In this document: positions 8,658-18,252 of the stretch, one piece after another | Numbering within the stretch: the stretch's first letter is position 1 | Layout: each line of letters begins with the position of its first letter | Assembly (NCBI RefSeq): GCF_022662175.1 | Contig: NZ_JAKMCR010000001.1 | Coordinates: forward strand, 1,426,001 to 1,490,000 | Length of the DNA: 64,000 nucleotides | Direction of reading: 5' to 3' | Source: Aestuariivivens marinum | Lineage (GTDB): Bacteria > Bacteroidota > Bacteroidia > Flavobacteriales > Flavobacteriaceae | Notes under the pieces: model-generated | Seen by the model: the letters and a program-made list of their open reading frames with translations, nothing else | What the model was told of the DNA's origin: nothing | Database searches by the model: none | Translations under genes and position numbers: made by a program

Positions 8658-9212
8658 ATGAATCTTATTCTCGAACAAATAAGTAAACAAAACCAACAGG
8701 TATTTAGAACCTTCTTTAATAAGCATTATGAAGAATTGGTTCGATATGCTAATGGTTATCTATTCGATAAGGATTCTAGCGAAGACATTATTCAAGAGGT
8801 GTTTATTTATATATGGGAAAATGCTTCAGAGTTGAAAATCAAGGCTTCTTTAAAAGGTTATATATATACTATGGTGAGAAATAGATGTTTGAATTACTTA
8901 AAGTCTATTAAGATTACCGATGATATTGAATTTTTAGAATTCAATATCAATCTCATTACAGAGCATGTTTTTGATAGTGTTGATGATGAAGATAAGAAAA
9001 TTGTTTATCATCAAATATTAAAGATTGTTGATTCGTTACCGGAAAAGATGCAACAAATTGTTAGGTTAAAATTTTTGCACAATTATAAATATAAAGAAAT
9101 TGCGGATGAAATGGGAGTTTCTGTAAACACCGTAAAGACACAATTAAAAAGAGCAAAATTGAAGATTACTGAGTTGGTAACTTCCATTTTAATTTTGCTA
9201 CAAATGCACTAG
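8658..9212 (+). CDS. ECF RNA polymerase sigma factor, FecI/RpoE-like
   Basis: A 184-residue sigma-70 family factor. Region 2 (residues about 20-90) includes HYEELVRYANGYLFDKDSSEDIIQEVFIYIWE and the core-binding and -10 helices. Region 4 (about 125-175) includes LPEKMQQIVRLKFLHNYKYKEIADEMGVSVNTVKTQLKRAK. It belongs to the Bacteroidota group that pairs with FecR and a SusC-type transducer. Directly upstream of the FecR gene (133-bp gap). It should direct transcription of the downstream susC operon when the polysaccharide ligand is bound. Confidence 0.92.
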   Translation: MNLILEQISKQNQQVFRTFFNKHYEELVRYANGYLFDKDSSEDIIQEVFIYIWENASELKIKASLKGYIYTMVRNRCLNYLKSIKITDDIEFLEFNINLITEHVFDSVDDEDKKIVYHQILKIVDSLPEKMQQIVRLKFLHNYKYKEIADEMGVSVNTVKTQLKRAKLKITELVTSILILLQMH

Positions 9213-9345
9213 TAACAGTCTTTGATTTTAAGAAATTTGCTATATTTTTTAAAAAACTTTTCTTTTTTGTCACCCATTTTTAAAATTCATTTGTCTTAGT
9301 TAAGAGAAAGATAATCAAATCTTAATCCAACGATAAAGAAAGAGA

Positions 9346-10479
9346 ATGGAATTTAAGTTAATTATTAAAAAAATTAACGGAACACTTACCTCTGAAGAAA
9401 AGCAAGTGTTCAAAAAATGGTACGAAGAGTCTCAGAGACATAGAGACTATTTTAATTTAGTAAAAAACAACTATAACAAGGAGTTGGATTTTATTGATGT
9501 TGAAAAGGGATGGCTTGAAATTCAAACCAAACTAAAATTAAATAAATCCAAAAAGCATTATTGGAAGTATGCCGTTGCTGCTTCAGTTGCTATTTTAATC
9601 ACGTTCGGTTTGTTCTTCCAAAAGGAAAAATTTTTCCCTCCAAATCAACCACAGGTTGTTATTGAAAACAATCCCATTTCCATAGGTACAGACAAGGCGA
9701 CTTTAACTTTAAGCGACGGCTCAGTAGTTGCCTTAGAAAAGGGTAAAAATTTTCAGGTCGAAAATTTAAGTAGTAATGGTGAAAAATTGATTTATACTAC
9801 TGATCGAAATATAAAATCTGAAATAAAATATAATTATTTAACTATACCAAGGGGCGGACAATTTCAAATAGCTTTAGCAGATGGTACGCAAGTATGGTTA
9901 AATTCAGAATCACAGCTTAAATACCCAGAGGCTTTTGTAGAAGGAGAAACTCGTGAAGTAGAATTGGTTTATGGAGAAGCCTATTTTGATGTCTCTTCAA
10001 GTGCAAAACATAACGGTTCTAAATTTATAGTATTGAACCAAAACCAAAGAGTTGAAGTATTGGGAACAGAGTTTAATATTAAGGCCTATAAAGAAGAAAA
10101 TAATATCTACACAACATTGGTGGAAGGAAAGGTGAATGTTGATAATGGAATAGAATCTCAAATATTAAAACCAAACGAGCAATCAGTTATTAGCATAGGA
10201 AATGAAAATATTGCTGTTAATGTAGTAGATGTATATAGTGAAACAGCTTGGAGAAAAGGACTTTTCAGTTTTAAGGGCAAACCTTTAAAAGAGATTATGG
10301 TTGTACTATCTCGATGGTATGATGTAGAAGTTAAATTTATTAAAGAAGATTTAAAAGAAGTAAGGTTTAACGGCGTGTTGAGTAAAAAGGATAGTATAAG
10401 AGAGATTTTAGATGCAATAAAAACCCCAAAATTTATAAATGCCTATGAGATAAAAGACAAACGGATTACTATAGAGTAA
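9346..10479 (+). CDS. FecR-family anti-sigma factor
   Basis: A 377-residue inner-membrane anti-sigma/sigma-regulator. The cytoplasmic N-terminus (1-70) should bind the sigma factor, a single membrane span is at about 73-92 (YAVAASVAILITFGLFF), the periplasmic FecR domain runs about 110-285 (TIPRGGQFQIALADGTQVWLN, VELVYGEAYFDV, VLGTEFNIKAY), and a C-terminal DUF4974 domain (WRKGLFSFKGKPLKEIMVVL) would contact the STN domain of SusC. It stands between the sigma gene and susC, the standard order. Confidence 0.93.
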   Translation: MEFKLIIKKINGTLTSEEKQVFKKWYEESQRHRDYFNLVKNNYNKELDFIDVEKGWLEIQTKLKLNKSKKHYWKYAVAASVAILITFGLFFQKEKFFPPNQPQVVIENNPISIGTDKATLTLSDGSVVALEKGKNFQVENLSSNGEKLIYTTDRNIKSEIKYNYLTIPRGGQFQIALADGTQVWLNSESQLKYPEAFVEGETREVELVYGEAYFDVSSSAKHNGSKFIVLNQNQRVEVLGTEFNIKAYKEENNIYTTLVEGKVNVDNGIESQILKPNEQSVISIGNENIAVNVVDVYSETAWRKGLFSFKGKPLKEIMVVLSRWYDVEVKFIKEDLKEVRFNGVLSKKDSIREILDAIKTPKFINAYEIKDKRITIE

Positions 10480-10485
10480 AAAAAG

Positions 10486-10534
10486 AAAGGGAACAAAGTA
10501 CATATACCTGGACAGTAGCTGCTTTATCCCCTTT
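10486..10534 (+). promoter_or_regulatory. imperfect hairpin between fecR and susC
   Basis: AAAGGG with an A-rich follow-on (10486-10500) can pair with a TGCTTTATCCCCTTT segment (10520-10534), leaving a loop of about 19 bases. There is no T tract after it, so it is not a normal terminator. It may set mRNA stability or SusC level; function is inference. Confidence 0.35.
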
Positions 10535-10587
10535 GAAATCATTAATTAAAAAAACAAAAATGTTTAATCAACTAACACCACAAATTT

Positions 10588-13500
10588 ATGGAAATTAAAT
10601 TGACTAACCGTTTTTTCTTGCTAAAGAAAAAAATGTTACACATTATTATGAGAACCTTAATACTCTTATTTTGTACAACTGTTTTTAGTTTTTCTACAGG
10701 TGATATTTTTTCACAGAATACTAAAATAGTCATCGATGAAGATAAGACATTAACCATTGATGAGGTTTTCGATTTGTTAAGAGAGCAAACGGACTACACG
10801 TTTATTTATCAGGAAGATCTTTTTAAAAGCACTCCAAAAGTGCATCTTAAAAAAGGTGTGATAAAAGCCAATAAATTATTGAAGGAAACCCTTTCGGGCG
10901 ACAATTTCAATTTCAGTATTACTGAAAATAATAAAATAATAGTAGCGAAAAAGCCTGAATCGATTGCTGGTAAGCAACAAAAGATACAGATTGCTGGGAC
11001 GATAACAGATACTGGAGGACAACCTTTACCTGGAGCAAACATTGTTGAGAAGGGAACCACTAATGGTACGCAAACCGATTTTGACGGCAAGTTTACATTA
11101 GATGTAACAGACCAAAGCGCAGTATTGGTGATATCTTTTGTTGGTTTTGCAACGAAAGAAGTAGTAGTTGGAATGGAAACAACCATGTCAATTACGCTGT
11201 TAGAAGATGCTGCAAGCCTAGATGAGGTTGTGGTGGTGGGGTATGCTACGCAAAAAAAAGCTAATTTAACAGGCGCAGTATCATCAATTAAAGGTGATGA
11301 GTTATCTATTAAACCACTGACCGATGCCAGACAAGCATTACAAGGTGTTGCAACTGGTTTAACTATTGTAGACCGTGGAGGAGCACCAGGTGAAGAAACA
11401 TTAGGATTCAAAATTAGAGGTATAGGCTCAGTGTCCGCAGGTACAGATCCATTAGTTTTAATAGATGGGATCGAATCCCCAATTAGTGAAATAAATATGC
11501 AAGATATAGAGAGCATATCTGTATTAAAAGATGCTGCCTCTTCATCTATATATGGTTCAAGGGCTGCTAATGGTGTGGTCTTGATCACTACGAAAAGAGG
11601 AAAAGAAGGGAAGCTTAGTATTAATCTTAATAGTTATACTGGGTGGCAAACAACAGCTACTTTACCAGAACTGGTTGGAGCAGAGGATTATTTGAATTTG
11701 GTGAACGAGGCTTTGGTAAATGCGGGACTTCCAGAAAAATACTCAGATGATTATATACAAAATACAGTTTCTGGTAACGACCCTATTGCCTATCCCTATA
11801 CCGATATGTTTGATGAACTATTTAAATCGGCTCCAGTTCAAAATCATTCGATTAGTATAAGGGGTGGATCAGAAATGGCTAGAGTAGCATTATCTGTAAA
11901 TTATTTAGATCAAGATGGCCTATTGTACAATACAGGTAGCGAAAGAATAGGCACTAGATTAAATACCGATTTTAAATTAAGTGAATCTTTTAATCTAAGA
12001 GGGAATATTTATTTTAATAGTAGGGAGTCCAGAAAACCAAATCGTTTTGAAGAAGCCATTACAGCTATGGTTGGAAGTTCTCCTGTTAATGTATTACAAT
12101 ACCCTAACGGTGCCTATGGTTTAAACAAGGACAATACCAATGCTCTGGCTGCCTTAAAGGAGAGTGGAACAGATCTAAGGGTGTCTGAAGTTTTAAGTAT
12201 GAATTTAGGACTGGATTGGAATATACTCAAGGGTTTAAAACTGATAACCGATTATACCTATTTAAGGACAAATATCAGAAATAAGGATTTTCAGGCCAGT
12301 TTCGATTTTAAAGACCCTAATGACTTAACCAATGTGGTACACCAATGGACACCAAGTGAATTGTTGGAAAGTCGATGGGATGAGACTAGGCATAAATTAA
12401 AAAGTATATTAAATTATGGGGTAACCTTAGGTGATGATCACGCTATTAACCTACTTGGAGGTATAGAGCGTATAGAGAACTCTGCCAATAGCTTATGGGC
12501 AAGCCGACAAAATATCTATAATGAAGATTCACCTGAATTGAATACAGGCGATGTTGTTTCAAAAGATAATGGAGGATTTAGTGAAGCCTGGGCATTATTA
12601 TCTTATTTGGGGCGTATCAACTACTCTTTTAAAGATAGATATTTGTTAGAAGCCAACATACGCCATGACGGGTCATCGAGGTTTGCCAAAGGACACAAGT
12701 GGGGTACTTTTCCATCGTTTTCTGCTGGATGGGTCATTTCAAATGAAGATTTTATGGGTAATATTGACGCCATACACCATTTGAAGTTTAGAGGGTCTTG
12801 GGGGCAATTGGGAAATCAAAATATAGGATTATATAGATTTTCATCTAATATCAATACAAACTACAGCTATAGTTTTAACGATGTTCAAGTAAACGGCTAT
12901 TCCCAAAGTACATATGCTAATGAAGATATAACCTGGGAAACGTCAGAACAGACTAATATAGGAATTGATTTTTCATTGCTAAAAGGAAAATTGGGAGTAA
13001 CAGCAGATTGGTTCCATAAAAAGACTAAAGACATGTTGTTGAACTTACCTATATCGCCCTTGGTAGGGTTGGAATCTTCCGAGATAAATATTGGTAGCGT
13101 TAGTAATAAAGGTTGGGAGCTTTCTTTAAATTACAGAAATAGAGATCGTGAATTTAAATATGCTGTTGGCTTTAATATTACCGATATTAAAAATGAATTG
13201 ACCGATTTTGGAGGATTACCACTTTCAATAAATGGCTGGACGGTTTTAAAAGAAGGAGAGCCCATTAATTCTTTTTATGGATATAAGTCTGATGGATTGT
13301 TCCAAACACAACAAGAAATAGATAATCATGCACCCCAACCTAATCAAAGTGAGTTAAAACCAGGGGATATCAAACTTGTTGATCTTAATGGTGATGGAGA
13401 GATTAATGATGATGATAGGACTATAATTGGCAACCCAAACCCAAGGTATGAATACAGTTTAAATTTTTCTGCAGATTACAAAGGGTTTGATTTGAACTTC

Positions 13501-13914
13501 TTCTTGCAAGGTGTGGCAAAGGCAGAAAACTATTTTTACGGCGCTACAAACGAAGGGCCAGCATATGAGATATTCACTACAACTAGAGTATTGGACAGAT
13601 GGACTCCAGATAATCCAAATGCATCCTTCCCAAGAATAGAAGCTGCTTCAAATAAAAATAATTTTTTATATAATGACTTTTGGATAAGGGATGCATCTTA
13701 CTTGAGGCTTAAAAATATTCAAATTGGTTATTCTTTTGATCAAAAAGTACTGGATAAATTCAATTTATCAAAAATTAGAATTTACACAGGAGCCACAAAC
13801 CTGTTTACCATTACTGATGTAGAATCAGGCTTAGATCCAGAGACTTATGATGGTAGGGTAAGGTATTATCCACCTACATCAACCTATACTATTGGTGTGC
13901 AATTGGCATTTTAA
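10588..13914 (+). CDS. SusC-like TonB-dependent receptor with STN domain
   Basis: A 1108-residue outer-membrane oligosaccharide transporter of the SusC/RagA family. A signal peptide ends near FSQ (residue about 45). An STN signalling domain follows (about 47-125), then a CarboxypepD_reg-like domain (about 132-210, IAGTITDTGGQPLPGANIVEKG), the SusC signature DEVVVVGYATQKKANLTGAV, the plug and a beta barrel ending in an aromatic-terminated strand (IGVQLAF). The STN domain marks it as a transducer that signals to FecR. SusD follows with 25 bp between. Ligand is inferred to be an alpha-galactosidic glycan from neighbours, not from its own sequence. Confidence 0.95.
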   Translation: MEIKLTNRFFLLKKKMLHIIMRTLILLFCTTVFSFSTGDIFSQNTKIVIDEDKTLTIDEVFDLLREQTDYTFIYQEDLFKSTPKVHLKKGVIKANKLLKETLSGDNFNFSITENNKIIVAKKPESIAGKQQKIQIAGTITDTGGQPLPGANIVEKGTTNGTQTDFDGKFTLDVTDQSAVLVISFVGFATKEVVVGMETTMSITLLEDAASLDEVVVVGYATQKKANLTGAVSSIKGDELSIKPLTDARQALQGVATGLTIVDRGGAPGEETLGFKIRGIGSVSAGTDPLVLIDGIESPISEINMQDIESISVLKDAASSSIYGSRAANGVVLITTKRGKEGKLSINLNSYTGWQTTATLPELVGAEDYLNLVNEALVNAGLPEKYSDDYIQNTVSGNDPIAYPYTDMFDELFKSAPVQNHSISIRGGSEMARVALSVNYLDQDGLLYNTGSERIGTRLNTDFKLSESFNLRGNIYFNSRESRKPNRFEEAITAMVGSSPVNVLQYPNGAYGLNKDNTNALAALKESGTDLRVSEVLSMNLGLDWNILKGLKLITDYTYLRTNIRNKDFQASFDFKDPNDLTNVVHQWTPSELLESRWDETRHKLKSILNYGVTLGDDHAINLLGGIERIENSANSLWASRQNIYNEDSPELNTGDVVSKDNGGFSEAWALLSYLGRINYSFKDRYLLEANIRHDGSSRFAKGHKWGTFPSFSAGWVISNEDFMGNIDAIHHLKFRGSWGQLGNQNIGLYRFSSNINTNYSYSFNDVQVNGYSQSTYANEDITWETSEQTNIGIDFSLLKGKLGVTADWFHKKTKDMLLNLPISPLVGLESSEINIGSVSNKGWELSLNYRNRDREFKYAVGFNITDIKNELTDFGGLPLSINGWTVLKEGEPINSFYGYKSDGLFQTQQEIDNHAPQPNQSELKPGDIKLVDLNGDGEINDDDRTIIGNPNPRYEYSLNFSADYKGFDLNFFLQGVAKAENYFYGATNEGPAYEIFTTTRVLDRWTPDNPNASFPRIEAASNKNNFLYNDFWIRDASYLRLKNIQIGYSFDQKVLDKFNLSKIRIYTGATNLFTITDVESGLDPETYDGRVRYYPPTSTYTIGVQLAF

Positions 13915-13939
13915 TTATCTAAAATTTAAATTACTAAAG

Positions 13940-15610
13940 ATGAAACAATATAAATATATTTTTACTTTACTAACGCTTATTAGCATTGTAAGCTGTGATG
14001 ATTCTTTTTTGGAAAAATCTCCTAGTGATGCTATTTCCACAACGACATTTTTTACTCAAGAGAAAGATTTGGTTTTTGCAGTAAATGCAGTATATAATGT
14101 ACTTGGGTTTAACGATTGGGGTGAATTTGGTCGGGGGACCGATATGTTACGTTTGGATATTGTAACCGACGATGCTATAGATCATCATTCTTGGGATCCG
14201 GCATACCGATTGGCAGATGGTACAGCTGGGGCCAATGAAAGTTATTCAACAGCACGTTGGAGAGAACGTTACAAAGGGATACAAAGGGTCAACAGGATTT
14301 TAGAAGGAGTAGATGGTATAGCTGAAATTGATCCCGATTACAAAAACCGTCTTTTAGCAGAGGCCAAGGTGTTACGAGCGTATTTCTATTTTGATTTAAC
14401 ATACTTATTTGGTGATGTTCCTTTTTTAACTGCAAGCATTTCGCCAGAGGAACTAACCCCTACTATTAATGAAGATGGTAGTTTAACACCTGCAGCTGGG
14501 GCAACGAGAACAGATAAGAACGTTATTTTGGATGCTTTGGTAGATGAACTTGATGCAGTAAAAATGGATTTGCCTTTAACCTATGGAGGAAGCGACAAAG
14601 GTCGTGTAACAAGGGGGACAGCATTATTTTTAAAGGCCAAAATACTATTGATGCAAGAGAAATGGACGGAATCCGCAGCAGCATCTAAAGAGCTTATGGA
14701 TTTAGGAGTATATAGTTTATACCCTAGCTATAAAGATCTTTTTACCTATGCAGGAATTGGAAACAATGAAGTGATCTTGGATGTTCAGGTAAAGCAAGAC
14801 GTTGATGAAGGTGAATTTTACTGGTTAAATTTTGGACCGAACTCCGTAGGAGGATGGAGCGTGTCTTGCCCCTTGCAAACTTTGGTAGATACTTATGAAT
14901 TAACTGATGGGATGACCATCGAGGATTCTCCTTTATACGATCCTGCAAATCCGTATGATAATAGGGATCCAAGATTTGGATATTCTATACTATACCCTGG
15001 GGCCGATTGGCAAGGTGGTGTTTATAACACTATACCAGGAGCAACTTACCCTGGACGAACCATAATTCCTGGAGACGATTTAACAGACGGTACGGGAGGT
15101 CAATGGAACAAAACGGCTACAGGTTATAACTGGTTAAAATATATGTCTCAAGAAGATATAGATGAATCTAATGTTTGGGACGGTGGTGTACATTATGTTT
15201 TAATGCGCTATGCAGATGCCTTATTGATGTATGCTGAAGCAAAAATAGAAGCCAACGCTATTGATGCTTCTGTTTACGATGCGATCAATCAGGTGAGGCA
15301 AAGACCGGATGTTATGATGCCTGAAATTCCTGCTGGGCTTACCCAATCAGAGCTTAGGGAAATTGTGAGGCGTGAAAGACGTGTAGAGTTTGCTTTTGAA
15401 GGACAGCGTTTATTTGATATCAGACGGTGGGATATAGCTAAAGATGTGATGCCTGGAGTACCTAAAGGATTAACATATAAAGATGCCAACGGTAATGATG
15501 TTACATTATCATGGGGTGAACGTATATTCGACCCAGCAAAGCATGGTTTGTGGCCAATCCCTCAATCGGAAATTGATGTGACGGGCATGGAACAAAACCC
15601 AGGCTGGTGA
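13940..15610 (+). CDS. SusD/RagB-like glycan-binding lipoprotein
   Basis: A 556-residue surface lipoprotein that caps the SusC barrel. The signal ends at LISIVSC, and the first residues DDSFLEKSPSDAISTTTFF are typical SusD. TPR-like helices follow, and the C-terminal SusD motif VRQRPDVMMPEI...RRERRVEFAFEGQRLFDIRRW is present. The frame is open further upstream into the end of susC (from 13892), but the ATG at 13940 starts a proper lipoprotein signal. Co-transcribed with susC. Confidence 0.95.
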   Translation: MKQYKYIFTLLTLISIVSCDDSFLEKSPSDAISTTTFFTQEKDLVFAVNAVYNVLGFNDWGEFGRGTDMLRLDIVTDDAIDHHSWDPAYRLADGTAGANESYSTARWRERYKGIQRVNRILEGVDGIAEIDPDYKNRLLAEAKVLRAYFYFDLTYLFGDVPFLTASISPEELTPTINEDGSLTPAAGATRTDKNVILDALVDELDAVKMDLPLTYGGSDKGRVTRGTALFLKAKILLMQEKWTESAAASKELMDLGVYSLYPSYKDLFTYAGIGNNEVILDVQVKQDVDEGEFYWLNFGPNSVGGWSVSCPLQTLVDTYELTDGMTIEDSPLYDPANPYDNRDPRFGYSILYPGADWQGGVYNTIPGATYPGRTIIPGDDLTDGTGGQWNKTATGYNWLKYMSQEDIDESNVWDGGVHYVLMRYADALLMYAEAKIEANAIDASVYDAINQVRQRPDVMMPEIPAGLTQSELREIVRRERRVEFAFEGQRLFDIRRWDIAKDVMPGVPKGLTYKDANGNDVTLSWGERIFDPAKHGLWPIPQSEIDVTGMEQNPGW

Positions 15611-15650
15611 AAAATTGAGTTAGTTATAACCAAGATTGGTTAGTCTTAAA

Positions 15651-15686
15651 TTGGATGCTCTACCCCTTAGCGGGGTAGAGGTTCAA
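15651..15686 (+). terminator. GC-rich stem-loop after susD
   Basis: A perfect 9-bp stem CTCTACCCC/GGGGTAGAG (15658-15666, 15672-15680) with a 5-base loop, extended by TTGGA/TTCAA after a small internal loop. No U tract follows. In utilization loci such a hairpin can protect the susCD message and lower read-through to the enzymes; here I infer an attenuator or stabiliser rather than a full terminator. Confidence 0.55.
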
Positions 15687-15770
15687 TGGTAATTTAAGAG
15701 GGTTCTTAGAATATGAATACCTCAATAGGACAACACTTGTCTCCAAAATTTTTAAAACACTTGTTTTTAT

Positions 15771-15859
15771 GAAATGCCAATTAACAAAAGTTGCAAACTA
15801 ACCGATATGATAATTTGGGCATTACATCTGACCACTAAAAAATAAATATTAACAGATGA
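15771..15859 (+). repeat. intergenic hairpin repeat, copy A
   Basis: About 55 bases (15771-15825) nearly identical to copy B before the GH97 gene. Ends AATGCC-AATTA and TAATT-TG-GGCATT can pair around a conserved loop containing AACAAAAGTTGCAAAC. After a short variable part, the last 20 bases before the ATG (AATAAATATTAACAG) are also shared with copy B. Likely a duplicated leader element. Confidence 0.6.
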
Positions 15860-18249
15860 AAAACTCAAAAAACCTTTTGCTAATATTTAGCATCTTGGCG
15901 GGAATTCAAATTTTTTATTCCCAAGAAAAGGTTTATCCAGGAGCTGATGAAAAGACACCTTCGAGAGCACAATATTTTTCTTGGATAAATAATACCAATG
16001 AAGGTGCTACGGAAGCACATACCCAAATTAATTTGGACTTCTTTAATTGGTTGAAGCTGGAATACGGCATGCAATTGGATATTTATGCTTTTGATGCTGG
16101 TGCCATAGATGGCAAACGTTTTTACGGAAGTATAACGTCCGATCGCTTTAAGAATCAATTTCCTTACGGGTTGGACTCCATTTATAAGAAGGCTACAGAT
16201 ATTGGTATTCGTCTTGGTGTATGGGGTGGTCCTGATGGTTTTGGGGATACTCCTCAAGAGGAAAAGGCACGTATAGATCAAATGGTAGGTCTTTGCCGTG
16301 ATTACCATTTCGCTTTGTTCAAGTTCGATGCGGTTTGTGGGCCATTACGTCCAGAAAAGGAGGATGCATTTATACATATGATGCAGGAGAGCAGAAAATA
16401 TAGCCCAGATTTAATTTTGTTAAATCATAGGTTAGGGTTAAATAAAGGAAAACCCTACGCTACAACATTTTTATTTGGAGGAGCAGAAACCTATATAGAT
16501 GTTTTTATGACCAACGACGTAACAGCTCCACATCATAGAGCGGGTGCTATTTCAAGAGGTTTGGTGCCTGGCTTGCAGCGTTTAACTGAGGACCATGGTG
16601 TCTGTCTATCATCGTGTCTGGATTATTGGGAAGACGATTTGATTTTACAGGCTTTCAACAGAAGCCTCATTCTAGCACCAGAAATTTATGGAAATCCTTG
16701 GCTTTTACGGGATGATGAATTTGCAAAATTGGCCAGAATCTATAATGTACATCGAAAATACAAATATATTCTTGCAAACGGAATGGTATTGCCTGAATCA
16801 CAATATGGACCTAATGCGGTAGCCCGTGGTGATGAAAAAACAAGAATTATTACACTCAGAAATTTAACTTGGTCACCACTAGAATACCAGTTGATATTAA
16901 ATAGCGATATAGGATTGTCAAACGCATCAAATGTTAAACTAATTCAGGTACACCCTAACGAAAGATATATTGGAACATTTAACTACAATGCCAAAATTCC
17001 TGTAAAAGTTGAGCCTTTTCGTTCAGCCATGTATTTGGTTACTTCAGATTTATATACTGATCCTTTGATAAAAGGAGCAGAATTCAATGTGGTTAGGCAT
17101 GTAAAAGACAAATCGGTGTTGATCGATGTTATTGGTAACCCTGGTACCGAAACTTTTGTAAGTCTAGATAAGTATGAAGATTACAAATCAGCCCTAATTA
17201 ATGGTGAAGACAATAAAAAATTAATTCAAGGAAAACAGGTTAAACTAAAGTTTGGAGGAGAAAAGCTAAAAGATGAAGCTAATAGAAAATTAACTGGGTT
17301 TAATGAAATTGTTATTCCCGAAGATGCTGAATCTCTTTACGAGGCAACTGTGTTTGCGGCCGATAATAATGCTTTGGAAGTCCGTTCGTTGTACCGCTCG
17401 GGAGAAACAGATATTCCAGAAGTTAGGAAAGCTAGAGACGCTTTTTTTGAACAGCCTGCTTTTGTAGATAGGGGTATTTGGGATAAGAATTTGTTTGATG
17501 GTGATATGACGACTGGTTTTTGGCCTTCCAAAAAATATGATATAGACCTTCGTGTAAAAAAAGGAACTTTTAGACTTGATTTAGGAGAGGTTGTTGCTGT
17601 CGATGAATTAATTGTCCATGTTCCCGATTATTTCTCCTTACATCCACTGTTGCGTGAAGAGGGTAATTACGTTGAAGTATCTACAGATTTAAAACAGTGG
17701 GAAACCATTACCTATTTGGCCGACTTGAAATCAATTATCGATATTCATAAAGAAATAAGATACCTTAGGTTTAGAAGTCAGCCGCAACATATTGTAGAGA
17801 TAGAAGGGTTTAAAAATGGAAAACCCTTAGATCGTGAAAAATGGCGAGCTTCCAATTTATTTGCGCATCCAAAAGCAATGCCTGCTGTTAAAAGCTGGAA
17901 ATCGGAATTTATTCTAAATGAAATTCCAAATGGAAGCTATTTAAGTGTTGCGCTTAATGGTAAGCATGGTGTGGAAGGAGCCTATGTGGCAGCAAAAATA
18001 GGAGGTAAGCTTGTTGGTGCTCCAGATCGGGCAGCCTCATATCCATCCAATACTTGGGAGTATGTAAACGCCAAGAGAGATAGTAATTATACGTATTACA
18101 TACCATTAGATCCTTCTTACAAGGATAAGCGTATCGAAATATTTATTATGGGATACGATGAAGAAAACATAGACTTTAAACCAGAAGTATGGTTGTCATC
18201 AAACGATACTGCAAAAGAAAAAATAAGAATAGAATTATTTACTGAATAA
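15856..18249 (+). CDS. GH-D-clan-like glycosidase, putative alpha-galactosidase
   Basis: A 797-residue secreted protein (signal peptide to about residue 22). Residues 40-400 look like a TIM barrel distantly related to GH27/GH36. LRLGVWGGPDGFGDTP-type strands are followed by LFKFDAVCG with Asp158 in the place of the clan's nucleophile, and LSSCLDYWEDD with Asp256, Asp260 and Asp261 as acid/base candidates. A beta-sandwich follows, then a region at about 530-660 that resembles an F5/8 type C carbohydrate-binding domain (DNLFDGD-like start, TGFWPS, GTFRLDLGEVVAVDELIVHV). Placed between susD and GH97. I infer removal of alpha-galactosyl units. I cannot assign a CAZy family. Confidence 0.65.
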   Translation: MKNSKNLLLIFSILAGIQIFYSQEKVYPGADEKTPSRAQYFSWINNTNEGATEAHTQINLDFFNWLKLEYGMQLDIYAFDAGAIDGKRFYGSITSDRFKNQFPYGLDSIYKKATDIGIRLGVWGGPDGFGDTPQEEKARIDQMVGLCRDYHFALFKFDAVCGPLRPEKEDAFIHMMQESRKYSPDLILLNHRLGLNKGKPYATTFLFGGAETYIDVFMTNDVTAPHHRAGAISRGLVPGLQRLTEDHGVCLSSCLDYWEDDLILQAFNRSLILAPEIYGNPWLLRDDEFAKLARIYNVHRKYKYILANGMVLPESQYGPNAVARGDEKTRIITLRNLTWSPLEYQLILNSDIGLSNASNVKLIQVHPNERYIGTFNYNAKIPVKVEPFRSAMYLVTSDLYTDPLIKGAEFNVVRHVKDKSVLIDVIGNPGTETFVSLDKYEDYKSALINGEDNKKLIQGKQVKLKFGGEKLKDEANRKLTGFNEIVIPEDAESLYEATVFAADNNALEVRSLYRSGETDIPEVRKARDAFFEQPAFVDRGIWDKNLFDGDMTTGFWPSKKYDIDLRVKKGTFRLDLGEVVAVDELIVHVPDYFSLHPLLREEGNYVEVSTDLKQWETITYLADLKSIIDIHKEIRYLRFRSQPQHIVEIEGFKNGKPLDREKWRASNLFAHPKAMPAVKSWKSEFILNEIPNGSYLSVALNGKHGVEGAYVAAKIGGKLVGAPDRAASYPSNTWEYVNAKRDSNYTYYIPLDPSYKDKRIEIFIMGYDEENIDFKPEVWLSSNDTAKEKIRIELFTE

Positions 18250-18252
18250 TAT

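Noticed and set aside
10809-11588. 259-codon open frame on the minus strand inside susC
   Set aside because: It lies antisense to well-conserved SusC domains, has no recognisable features and no promoter or leader; it is a shadow of susC.
13892-13939. Upstream extension of the susD frame
   Set aside because: It overlaps the end of susC and would hide the lipoprotein signal; the ATG at 13940 gives a proper one.
15880-16308. 142-codon minus-strand frame inside the GH-D-like gene
   Set aside because: Antisense to a conserved coding region, with low-complexity translated sequence.
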